Shown: positions 1-6,794 of the stretch, piece by piece
How positions within the stretch are numbered: position 1 is the stretch's first letter
How the letters are laid out: each line of letters starts with the position of its first letter
Made by a program: the position numbers and the translations under genes
The notes under the pieces: model-generated
Database searches by the model: none
Told to the model about the DNA's origin: nothing
What the model saw: the letters and a program-made list of their open reading frames with translations, nothing else
Origin: Pseudomonadota bacterium
GTDB taxonomy: Bacteria; Pseudomonadota; Alphaproteobacteria; Rhizobiales; Xanthobacteraceae
Length of the DNA stretch: 10,114 bases
Assembly (NCBI GenBank): GCA_023390695.1
Contig: JAEWCJ010000294.1
Span: 1-10,114, forward strand
Reading direction: 5' to 3'

Positions 1-1051
1 GCTTTGTGACTTCCGCTGCAATGTCATTGATGCGTTCGCGCAGCAGCGCATTCTCGACGCGCTCCGCCGCCCAGCTCGATTCGGCATCGCGTTTCATCGC
101 CGAAATGTCGTGCTCCAGTTTGGTGCGTTCGGCCTTGATCCGCGCCAGTTCGGCGCTCGTTTCGCTGTGTTGTTTCCGTGTTGAGGCGATGTCCTCGCGC
201 AGGCTGGTTTCGCTTTGCCTGCTGTCCGCGAGTTCCTTGCGCAAGGCCGTGCATTCAAATTCCCGTTCCGTGAGCGTGCGGCCCTGATCGGCGACCCGGG
301 ATTCAAGCTCTTGCACACGCCGTGCAAAGGCTGCGGTTTCGTCCGTCTGCTTCGCAAGCTGCTCCTCGAGTCGGGAAATATTGGTGCTTAAATTCTGCGC
401 GCGGCTCCGCTCGTCGTGCAATTGCTTTGTTGTCTCGGAGACTGCGTGACTCTCGCGTTCGAGGCGTTCCTTGGTGGACTTAATGTCGCGTTCGTAGTCC
501 TCGATGCGCAACTTCAGCGCGTCGATCTGAGTCCTCAGCGCTACCAATTCGATACGCTGACCGTCGTTTTCCGCCTTGTATTCGCCAAGTTCGGCAGAAA
601 GCCGGGCACGTTCTGCTTCCTTGTCTGCCAGTGAACGCTCGGTTTCCTGCAGTACCGAGGTCTTGGCCGCATATTCCTCTTCGATCGTGCGGATTTGCTC
701 CTGCAGAGATTTTTCCCGTGTCTCGAGTGCGAGGATCGTTGCGCCCTTGTCGTCCAGTTCCAGCTTGAGGCGGTTAATGGCATCGGTCTTCTTGCCAAGC
801 TCCGCGAGTTGGCTCGTGGTCTTGGCCTTCAACTGGTCCACACTCATCTCGAGCCGCCGCGTGGACATTGCGAATTCGGCCCGCAACTGATCCTTGTCGG
901 CTTGGATTTCAGCCATGGATAGCGGTGTGGATGCTTCCAGCCGGCGTATGGTCAGGCGGACCGCGCGTGCGTGAACAAGGGGAATAAAGATGATGGCGAG
1001 CAGACTGGCGAGCAGAAAGCCGATGCCGAGATACATGGCCGGCTCGATCAT
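1..1051 (-). CDS. Membrane-anchored coiled-coil protein, partial (C-terminal end lies off the left edge)
   Basis: On the minus strand an open frame runs from an ATG at 1051 to the window edge without a stop, giving 350 codons. The start is supported by GGAG at 1059-1062, seven bases upstream. Residues about 5-28 are a hydrophobic membrane segment, followed by a basic stretch (HARAVRLTIRRLEA), which suggests a short N-terminal anchor with the bulk in the cytoplasm. From about residue 45 to the edge the protein is rich in Glu, Lys, Gln, Arg, Leu and Ala, with repeated heptad-like spacing and almost no Pro or Gly, as expected for a long coiled coil. I recognise similar unnamed proteins in Bradyrhizobium/Rhodopseudomonas-type bacteria but know of no assigned function. 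An envelope or polarity scaffold is possible but unproven. It lies downstream of the EipA-like gene on the same strand, 161 bases away. The reading frame is secure; the function is not known. Confidence 0.85.
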   Translation of the reverse strand, partial: MIEPAMYLGIGFLLASLLAIIFIPLVHARAVRLTIRRLEASTPLSMAEIQADKDQLRAEFAMSTRRLEMSVDQLKAKTTSQLAELGKKTDAINRLKLELDDKGATILALETREKSLQEQIRTIEEEYAAKTSVLQETERSLADKEAERARLSAELGEYKAENDGQRIELVALRTQIDALKLRIEDYERDIKSTKERLERESHAVSETTKQLHDERSRAQNLSTNISRLEEQLAKQTDETAAFARRVQELESRVADQGRTLTEREFECTALRKELADSRQSETSLREDIASTRKQHSETSAELARIKAERTKLEHDISAMKRDAESSWAAERVENALLRERINDIAAEVTK

Positions 1052-1212
1052 GGTCCTACTCCAAGCCCACTGAAAAACGCTGTCATGACAAGACCATGCA
1101 GACAAAAGCCATCATCGGGAACCGCCGATTACCCTAAACCGGGAGGCGGGGGTGGTGAAGCATTTCTTGCCGCAGATGCGAATGTCCCCAGTAGAGCCCC
1201 CCTGTTCCAATG

Positions 1213-1785
1213 TCAGAACGGATTCCACGTGGGACGAGGGGTGAATTTCAGGTAGCCGATATTGGCGCCGAGCCTGAAGCCGACACCCGAACGAATCGGC
1301 ACCAGAACCACGTTATTCGCGGTGAGTGCCGTCATGCCGAACCCCCCGATGAAATAGGCCGAGCCGTCGATTCCCGCGTACCGCTCGTAGATCGCCTCGG
1401 TGGCCGGCAGGTTGTAGACCAGCATCATGGTACGGGCGCCATCGCCACCGGCGTCGAAACCGAGCGAGGGGCCTTGCCAGAATACCCGCAGGTCGCCGGC
1501 ATTCTTAGTGAAGAGGGTGCCCTCGCCATAGCGCAGCCCGGCGACAAAGGCGCCGCTGGCCTCCTCGCCGAGGATATAGCCATTGGGCAGGCCCCACTGG
1601 CTGAAGGCTTTTTCGACTACCTGTGCCAGGCCGCGTGAGACACCCCCGAAAAAGCGATGGCCGGCGTCCAGAATCTCGTTGGAGGAATACTGGCTCTGTT
1701 GCGCGGCGGCAGGCTGGGCAGCCAGGCCGACCAGAAGCACGACCAGGCCGATACACCGAATTACCATACGCATTGAGTGCTCCAT
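1213..1785 (-). CDS. eipA: DUF1134 / EipA-like periplasmic envelope protein
   Basis: This encodes a 190-residue exported protein. Residues 7-28 form a signal peptide (hydrophobic core CIGLVVLLVGLA, cleavage probably after AAA at 26-28). The mature part carries the block pattern of DUF1134: GLRYGEG (83-89), WQGPSLGFDAGGDGAR (103-118), GSAYFIGGFG (141-150) and PIRSGVGFRLGANIGYLKF near the end. In Brucella abortus the DUF1134 protein EipA is a small periplasmic beta-barrel needed for envelope stress resistance, and its gene is reported as a direct CtrA target near chpT and ctrA. Finding it here near chpT fits that pattern. Translation may start at Met5 (1773), because GGAG at 1780-1783 lies six bases before it, whereas the ATG at 1785 has only a weak site. 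It is transcribed divergently from the YHS gene. Family membership is confident; the shared function with Brucella EipA is inferred. Confidence 0.88.
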   Translation of the reverse strand: MEHSMRMVIRCIGLVVLLVGLAAQPAAAQQSQYSSNEILDAGHRFFGGVSRGLAQVVEKAFSQWGLPNGYILGEEASGAFVAGLRYGEGTLFTKNAGDLRVFWQGPSLGFDAGGDGARTMMLVYNLPATEAIYERYAGIDGSAYFIGGFGMTALTANNVVLVPIRSGVGFRLGANIGYLKFTPRPTWNPF

Positions 1786-1830
1786 CGCTTGCGATCAAAG
1801 AAGGGGGCCGCTTAACCCGATACTCACGGT

Positions 1831-1847
1831 GAAGCCGCTAAGGCTTC
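1831..1847. repeat. Short perfect inverted repeat in the eipA/YHS divergent region
   Basis: GAAGCC (1831-1836) and GGCTTC (1842-1847) form a perfect six-base-pair inverted repeat around a five-base loop, with a possible extra T-G pair. It sits 22 bases before the YHS start and inside the 84-base divergent promoter region. It could be an operator or an mRNA hairpin, or it could be chance. No T-run follows it, so it is not a typical terminator. Confidence 0.35.
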
Positions 1848-1869
1848 GGGCGTCCGAATCGGAACACTT

Positions 1870-2388
1870 ATGGACCGAATCATGACCACACTGCGCCGTC
1901 AACGCATCGGCCTGTTGGCAAGTCGAGGCCTCGGGCCGCTCGGTTTGATCCTATGCCTGGTCATGGCCTTGGCCCCATATGGCCGGGCGGAGGTCACCGA
2001 GCGAGTTGTGACCGACCCGCGGACCGGTCTCGCCATCAGCGGATTTGACCCCGTTGCCTATTTCACCGACGGCAAGCCGAGCCTCGGGAGGGCCGATTTC
2101 GAATACCGGGCGGAGGGCGTGGTCTGGCGGTTCCGCAATGATGCAAATCGCGCCGCTTTTGCCGGGGCAATTCACGTCTATCGTCCCCGTTTCGGAGGGT
2201 ACGATCCGGTCGCGGTGGGGCGAGGCGTGGCGACAGCGGGACATCCGGAAATCTGGGCCATTTCAGGCGCCCGGCTTTACCTCTTCTACGATGAACAGGC
2301 GCGTAGCACCTTTCTCCGTAATCCGGACGAAGTGATCCGCATCGCCGATCAAAGATGGGTCGAGGTGCTCGGCACCTTGGTGCCTTGA
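1870..2388 (+). CDS. Secreted YHS-domain family protein
   Basis: This is a 172-residue protein with an N-terminal signal sequence: a basic stretch (RRQR) at 9-12, a hydrophobic core at about 22-36, and probable cleavage after GRA (38-40). The mature part follows the layout of small exported YHS-family proteins: GFDPVAYF (58-65), a FRNDANRAAF block (88-97), RPRFGGYDPVAVGRG (105-119), LYLFYDE (136-142), FLRNPD (148-153) and a terminal QRW (161-163). In many relatives the FGGY motif is followed by Cys, a likely metal ligand; here Asp follows, so metal binding by that residue is doubtful. No function is established. The start could be the ATG at 1870 or the one at 1882; neither has a strong ribosome site. 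The gene converges on cysQ. Confidence 0.82.
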   Translation: MDRIMTTLRRQRIGLLASRGLGPLGLILCLVMALAPYGRAEVTERVVTDPRTGLAISGFDPVAYFTDGKPSLGRADFEYRAEGVVWRFRNDANRAAFAGAIHVYRPRFGGYDPVAVGRGVATAGHPEIWAISGARLYLFYDEQARSTFLRNPDEVIRIADQRWVEVLGTLVP

Positions 2389-2391
2389 GCA

Positions 2392-3255
2392 CTAACCCGA
2401 GACATTAGGCATCGCTGGCGGGCGCCCCCATGCGATGAAGTCAGGGATACGCAAGCCGCGAGCAAACTGACCGTAAGTCAGCGGGGCACCGTCCGGGGTC
2501 AGCACCGCGCCGCCGGCGGCCGTCAGGATTGCATCGCCAGCGGCGACATCCCATTCCATCGTCGGGGCAAGCCGGGGATAAATGTCCGCGGCCCCTTCCG
2601 CCACCCGGCAGAATTTCAGCGCCGACCCGCAGGGCTCCGTCGCGATGCCCGGGCGGTTTCTGAGCCAGGCAGCCGTTCTTTCGTCGAGATGCGAGCGGCT
2701 GACAAGCGCGCGCAAGCGGTCCCCGCGGGGGGGTGTGGTGCGGATTTCGATCCTGTCGCGGGCGTTCTGCGGCGTAGCGCCGGGCGTAAGCCGCAATCGC
2801 TCGGCGCCTTTGCCCGCTTTGCCGCACCAGATCAATTGCAAGGACGGCGCCGATACCAGTCCAAAGACCGGACGCCCTTCAACGATAAGCGCAAGATTGA
2901 TGGTGAATTCATCGTGTCCCGCGATGAATTCGCGGGTGCCATCGAGCGGATCGACCAATGCGAAGGCAGAGGCAACGGGTCGGGGCGCGGAGGCTGCTGC
3001 GGCCTCTTCCGAAATGACGTCGAGACCCGGAAGCAGGCGGCTCAGGCCCTCCGCGATGATCTCCTCCGACGCTTCATCTGCCGCAGTGACCGGGCTGGCG
3101 TCGGCCTTTTGCCGCACAGTCATTGCACCCGAGCGGATATCCATCACAGCTTTGCATGCGCGCGAGACCAGTGCGGTCAATTCGTCCGCAAGACGTGGAT
3201 CAAGAAAATCCCTCGCTTGCCTCGGTTCCATAAGGTCACAACCCATTGCTTGCAC
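2392..3255 (-). CDS. cysQ: 3'(2'),5'-bisphosphate nucleotidase, CysQ type (inositol monophosphatase superfamily)
   Basis: The 287-residue protein has the metal-binding motifs of the Li-sensitive phosphatase superfamily: SPVTAAD (54-60), SEE (82-84), DPLDGTREF (102-110) and WDVAAGDAI (235-243). The DPLDGT..F and WDVAAGDAI forms favour CysQ, which removes the 3'-phosphate from 3'-phosphoadenosine 5'-phosphate (PAP) made during sulfate assimilation, over a plain inositol monophosphatase. The protein is cytoplasmic, with no signal peptide. The chosen start is GTG at 3255, because GAGG at 3261-3264 lies five bases upstream; ATG codons at 3246 and 3231 are alternatives with poorer sites. Length is slightly above the usual 250-270 residues because of the N-terminal extension. 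It is divergent from chpT (118-base gap) and convergent with the YHS gene. No other sulfur gene is nearby, so the exact substrate rests on motifs only. Confidence 0.87.
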   Translation of the reverse strand: MQAMGCDLMEPRQARDFLDPRLADELTALVSRACKAVMDIRSGAMTVRQKADASPVTAADEASEEIIAEGLSRLLPGLDVISEEAAAASAPRPVASAFALVDPLDGTREFIAGHDEFTINLALIVEGRPVFGLVSAPSLQLIWCGKAGKGAERLRLTPGATPQNARDRIEIRTTPPRGDRLRALVSRSHLDERTAAWLRNRPGIATEPCGSALKFCRVAEGAADIYPRLAPTMEWDVAAGDAILTAAGGAVLTPDGAPLTYGQFARGLRIPDFIAWGRPPAMPNVSG

Positions 3256-3373
3256 GGCATCCTCTGTCGCCGCATGCCTTGGCGGGGCAACGGCTGCAGT
3301 GTATCAAAACCGGAGGCTTCGCCACGTTCATCTGATTCGTTTGTCCGCGTCACCGCTACCCGGAGACAGGTTC

Positions 3374-4012
3374 ATGACTACCCCCGCAAATCTCGAATCG
3401 CTCGATCTTGCCGCATTGCTGTGCTCGCGGGTGTGTCACGATCTCATCAGTCCGGTCGGCGCGATCGTCAATGGCCTTGAGGTCATGGAGGATGACAACG
3501 ATCAGGAGACCAGGGATTTCGCCCTCGAACTGATCAAGAAAAGCGTGAAGACGGCCTCCGCCCGCTTGCAGTTCTGTCGCCTGGCCTTCGGTGCCGCCGG
3601 CTCCGCCGGAGCCCAGATCGACCTCGGTGACGCCGAAAAGGTCTCGCGCGGTTTTTTCGAGGACGACAAGACCAAGCTGACATGGAATTTGCCGCGTGCC
3701 CTCCTGGGCAAGAACCGGGTCAAACTGCTCCTGAACATGCTGGTAATTGCCGGTCAGACCATCCCGCGCGGTGGGATGCTGACGGTCGACCCGGTCGGCG
3801 GCGGTGATGATCTGACCTTCAAGGTGAGCGCAACCGGCATCAATGCCAAAATTCCGCAGACCATCCCGATGCTCCTGAATGGCGGGACGCATGATGGCGC
3901 CGTCGATGCCCACGCCATCCAGCCGTTCTATACCGGCCTCCTGGCCAGGCATTGCGGCCTGTCCGTCGCAATTGCGCTCGAAGGTGAAACCGCGGTGCTG
4001 ACGGCGCACTGA
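3374..4012 (+). CDS. chpT: Histidine phosphotransferase ChpT
   Basis: This encodes a 212-residue cytoplasmic protein. The motif SRVCHDLISPVGAI (18-31) contains the likely phosphorylated His22 in the H-D-L-x-x-P context of ChpT and histidine kinase DHp helices. The rest (about 75-212) resembles the degenerate, non-ATP-binding kinase-like domain of ChpT: no recognisable N-box or DxGxG motif is present, so it should relay phosphate rather than make it. In Caulobacter and Brucella, ChpT carries phosphate from hybrid kinase CckA to CtrA and CpdR. The start is ATG 3374, preceded by GGAG at 3362-3365. The frame stays open far upstream over cysQ, but that is an antisense shadow. Its neighbours are the che operon and, beyond it, ctrA, which supports the identification. 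CckA and CpdR are not in the window. Confidence 0.9.
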   Translation: MTTPANLESLDLAALLCSRVCHDLISPVGAIVNGLEVMEDDNDQETRDFALELIKKSVKTASARLQFCRLAFGAAGSAGAQIDLGDAEKVSRGFFEDDKTKLTWNLPRALLGKNRVKLLLNMLVIAGQTIPRGGMLTVDPVGGGDDLTFKVSATGINAKIPQTIPMLLNGGTHDGAVDAHAIQPFYTGLLARHCGLSVAIALEGETAVLTAH

Positions 4013-4020
4013 AACACGCT

Positions 4021-4055
4021 GACACCGATTGCATTTGAGCGTTTGCGCGGGTGTC
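4021..4055 (+). other. Possible stem downstream of chpT
   Basis: GACACC (4021-4026) and GGTGTC (4050-4055) are complementary over six bases, with a 23-base loop, starting nine bases after the chpT stop. No T-run follows, so a Rho-independent terminator is unlikely. It may only be a weak 3'-end structure or chance. Confidence 0.2.
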
Positions 4056-4059
4056 GCCA

Positions 4060-4074
4060 TTAACAAGCCGTTAA
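4060..4074. promoter_or_regulatory. CtrA full binding box upstream of cheA
   Basis: The sequence TTAACAAGCCGTTAA is an exact match to the alphaproteobacterial CtrA consensus TTAA-N7-TTAA. It is centred about 118 bases before the cheA ATG, in the 172-base gap between chpT and cheA. CtrA itself is encoded at the right end of the window. The box could activate or repress the che operon, depending on where the promoter lies, which I cannot assign. A separate TTAA half-site occurs at 4106-4109 with no partner at seven bases. Confidence 0.7.
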
Positions 4075-4083
4075 TTGCTTGTT
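4062..4083. repeat. Inverted repeat overlapping the CtrA box
   Basis: AACAAGC (4062-4068) and GCTTGTT (4077-4083) form a perfect seven-base-pair inverted repeat around an eight-base loop that contains the second TTAA of the CtrA box. No T-run follows on the plus strand. It may be a binding site for a second dimeric regulator or a weak hairpin past chpT. Confidence 0.4.
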
Positions 4084-4147
4084 GGCGCTTGGCCTTACCC
4101 AAAATTTAATCGTTACCGAACACACTCCATGCCGGCCGATGGGTGGA

Positions 4148-4170
4148 GGCGCGCCAGTTTCTGGTGCGCC
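4148..4170 (+). promoter_or_regulatory. Strong hairpin in the cheA leader
   Basis: GGCGCGCCAG (4148-4157) pairs with CTGGTGCGCC (4161-4170): ten pairs, nine Watson-Crick and one G-U, closing a TTT loop. It ends one base before the AAGG (4172-4175) that probably serves as the cheA ribosome site and 14 bases before the ATG at 4185. There is no T-run, so it is not a classical terminator. A role in translation control or mRNA stability is inferred. Confidence 0.55.
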
Positions 4171-4184
4171 CAAGGCGTGGGTGT

Positions 4185-6785
4185 ATGGACGAGTTACTGC
4201 GCGAGTTCCTAACGGAAACCAACGAAAGCCTCGACGTCGTCGATGTCGAGCTTGTGCGTTTGGAGCAGGAGCCCAATAACGCCGATATCATCGCCAACGT
4301 CTTCCGGCTCGTTCATACGATCAAGGGGACTTGCGGATTTCTGAGTTTGCCGCGGCTCGCCGCACTCGCGCATGCTGCCGAATCCATGATCGGAAAATTC
4401 CGTGACGGAGCACCGGTGACGGGCGCGGCTATCACCCTCATCCTGTCCACCATTGACCGCATCAAGAGCATCCTCGAGGCGCTCGAGACCGAGCAACGCG
4501 AGCCGGACGGCAACGACGCCGATCTTATCGGCATGCTCGACCGACTGGCGGCGGAGGGGACGCAATCCGAACCGGTCGCCCACACCACGGGCTCGCTCGT
4601 CTATCAGGTGCTGGAGCGGCCGCTGCGTCCCGGCGAGGTATCGCTTGACGAGCTTGAACGGGTGTTTCGCGAAACGCCCGGTCCCTCGGCGAGCGCCGAG
4701 CAGGACGTCAGGGAGGAGGATAGGGCGGACGCCCGGATCGCCAATCAATCGATCCGGGTCAATGTGGGTACGCTTGAGCACCTGATGACCATGGTGTCGG
4801 AGCTGGTGCTCACCCGCAATCAGCTTCTCGAACTCGCGCGCCGTCAATCGGAAACCGAATTCAAGGTGCCGCTGCAGCGGCTGTCGCACGTCACCGCTGA
4901 GCTGCAGGAAAGCGTCATGAAGACGCGCATGCAGCCCATCGGCAACGCCTGGCAAAAGTTGCCCCGGATCGTGCGCGATCTGGCGGCCGAGCTGGGCAAG
5001 CACATTGAGCTCGAAATGCACGGAGCCGACACCGAGCTCGATCGTCAGGTGCTGGATCGGATCAAGGATCCGCTCACGCACATGATCCGCAATTCGGCTG
5101 ACCATGGCATCGAATTTCCGCGTGAACGCGTGGCAGCCGGCAAGCCGGAGAAAGGCACGATCCGGCTGACGGCCTATCATGAAGGCGGGCACATCATTAT
5201 CGAGATGGCCGACGATGGACAGGGCCTGAACACCGCACGCATCAAGGCGAAGGCGATTGCGCTGGGATTGGCCAGCGAAAGCGAAATTGCGAAAATGTCG
5301 GAAGCGCAGATCCACCGCTTCATTTTCGCGCCGGGATTTTCGACGGCGGCCCAGATCACCAGCATTTCCGGGCGCGGTGTCGGCATGGACGTCGTCCAGA
5401 ACAACATCGACCAGATCGGCGGTGTTATCGATGTCAAGTCGGTGAGCGGCGAGGGTTCTGTCTTCACCATCAAGATCCCGCTGACGCTGGCGATTATCTC
5501 TGCTCTGATTATCTCATCCGGTGGCGAGCGCTTTGCCGTGCCCCAGCTCGCCGTGGTAGAACTGGTGCGGGTGAAGAAAGGCTCCGAGCACAAAATCGAG
5601 CGCATCAAGGATACGCCGGTGCTCCGGCTGCGGAACAAGCTGTTGCCGCTTGTCTATCTCAGCAAATTGCTGCGGCTCGGGGACAATCCCGACGCCGAAT
5701 CCGACAGTGGATTTGTCGTTGTAATGCAGGTGGGCGCGCACAGTTTCGGTATGGTTGTGGACGGGGTATTCCATACCGAGGAAATCGTGGTCAAGCCGAT
5801 GGCGACGCGTCTCCGGCATATCGGCAGCTTTTCCGGCAACACCATTCTGGGCGACGGATCGGTCATCATGATTCTCGATCCGAATGGGGTGGCCAATTCA
5901 TTCGGTTCGGCCATCACTCAGGTGCCGAAGGTCGATGAGGTTGCCGTAGATATTTCAAATCGGGAGCAGAGCGAGAAGAAGACCTCGCTGCTGGTCTTCC
6001 GCGCCGGTTCGGTTTCACCGAAGGCCGTCCCATTGTCGCTGGTGACGCGACTGGAAGAAATCGACGTCAAGAAGATCGAGATCGCGAATTCCAGGCATAT
6101 GGTTCAGTATCGCGGGCATCTGATGCCGCTGATCCAGGTCAATAGTGACGTCCGGATCAGGGATGACGGTACGCAACCGCTGCTCGTTTTCTCAGATGGC
6201 GCTCGCTCGATGGCGCTGGTCGTGGACCAGATCGTCGATATTGTGGAAGACACGCTCGAAATCGAAGTGGTCAGCGATCGTCCGGGGGTGCTGGGTTCGG
6301 CTATCGTCAAGGGCGAAGCAACCGAAATCATCGATGTCGGTCATTTCCTGCCACAGGCTTTCGCGGACTGGTTCCGCCGCAAGGATGTACGCACGACCGA
6401 TGCCCGGCGCAGCATCCTCTTTGTCGAAGATTCTTCTTTCTTCCGCAATATGCTGGCTCCCGTCCTCACGGCTGCGGGGTACAGCGTGACCATGGCCACC
6501 GGCGGACAGGAAGCCCTGGCGTTTTTGAAGTCGGGCTCGCATTTCGATGCGGTCGTGACAGACCTCGACATGCCGGATATGGACGGGCTCGCGCTCGCGG
6601 CCGCGATTCAGGCCGACGAGAAGTCGGCCGGCATCCCGCTGATCGCGTTGTCGTCAGCTGCGACCGATGACGCGATCGCGCGCGTTCGCCGCGCCGGATT
6701 CCACGATTTTGTTGCCAAGTTTGATCGACAGGGGCTGGTTGCTGCCCTGAAAGAGCAGATCACGAATGTCCATAAGGCGGCGTGA
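4185..6785 (+). CDS. cheA: Chemotaxis histidine kinase CheA, hybrid with tandem CheW-like domains and C-terminal receiver
   Basis: An 866-residue cytoplasmic kinase that phosphorylates CheY and CheB in response to chemoreceptors. Domains in order: HPt (about 1-105, phosphorylated His44 in LVHTIKGTCGFL); a linker of about 80 residues with no evident P2 domain; dimerisation helices (about 185-250); the ATPase domain (about 255-432) with N-box HMIRNSADHGIE (299-310), DDGQG (343-347), FAPGFST (381-387) and GRGVGMDVV (397-405); a CheW-like domain (about 433-570); a second, more divergent CheW-like segment (about 597-730); and a receiver (742-862) with acidic pair E748/D749, phospho-acceptor D793 in TDLDMP and Lys845. 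All kinase motifs look intact. The start is ATG 4185 (MDELLREFL), preceded by AAGG; a GTG at 4143 in frame is less likely because it would code through the leader hairpin. cheW follows nine bases after the stop. The receiver may act as a phosphate sink. Confidence 0.95.
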   Translation: MDELLREFLTETNESLDVVDVELVRLEQEPNNADIIANVFRLVHTIKGTCGFLSLPRLAALAHAAESMIGKFRDGAPVTGAAITLILSTIDRIKSILEALETEQREPDGNDADLIGMLDRLAAEGTQSEPVAHTTGSLVYQVLERPLRPGEVSLDELERVFRETPGPSASAEQDVREEDRADARIANQSIRVNVGTLEHLMTMVSELVLTRNQLLELARRQSETEFKVPLQRLSHVTAELQESVMKTRMQPIGNAWQKLPRIVRDLAAELGKHIELEMHGADTELDRQVLDRIKDPLTHMIRNSADHGIEFPRERVAAGKPEKGTIRLTAYHEGGHIIIEMADDGQGLNTARIKAKAIALGLASESEIAKMSEAQIHRFIFAPGFSTAAQITSISGRGVGMDVVQNNIDQIGGVIDVKSVSGEGSVFTIKIPLTLAIISALIISSGGERFAVPQLAVVELVRVKKGSEHKIERIKDTPVLRLRNKLLPLVYLSKLLRLGDNPDAESDSGFVVVMQVGAHSFGMVVDGVFHTEEIVVKPMATRLRHIGSFSGNTILGDGSVIMILDPNGVANSFGSAITQVPKVDEVAVDISNREQSEKKTSLLVFRAGSVSPKAVPLSLVTRLEEIDVKKIEIANSRHMVQYRGHLMPLIQVNSDVRIRDDGTQPLLVFSDGARSMALVVDQIVDIVEDTLEIEVVSDRPGVLGSAIVKGEATEIIDVGHFLPQAFADWFRRKDVRTTDARRSILFVEDSSFFRNMLAPVLTAAGYSVTMATGGQEALAFLKSGSHFDAVVTDLDMPDMDGLALAAAIQADEKSAGIPLIALSSAATDDAIARVRRAGFHDFVAKFDRQGLVAALKEQITNVHKAA

Positions 6786-6794
6786 GCGCGAACA

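Noticed and set aside
1210..1885. Plus-strand frames over the eipA-like gene
   Set aside because: Opposite-strand shadows of a gene with a signal peptide and conserved DUF1134 blocks.
2582..3373. Open frame upstream of and in frame with chpT, antisense to cysQ
   Set aside because: It lies fully over cysQ with its intact motifs, has no protein pattern of its own, and ChpT homology begins at the ATG 3374, which has a good ribosome site. High GC content explains the lack of stops.
3356..4102. Minus-strand frame of 248 codons over chpT
   Set aside because: Antisense shadow of chpT with no recognisable domain.
4143..4184. Upstream GTG start for cheA
   Set aside because: It would translate through the leader hairpin and add 14 residues not expected in CheA, whose N terminus MDELLREFL begins at the ATG 4185.
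4209..5315. Minus-strand frame of 368 codons over the first part of cheA
   Set aside because: Antisense shadow of a gene with all CheA motifs intact; the composition is typical of reverse-strand GC-rich artefacts.
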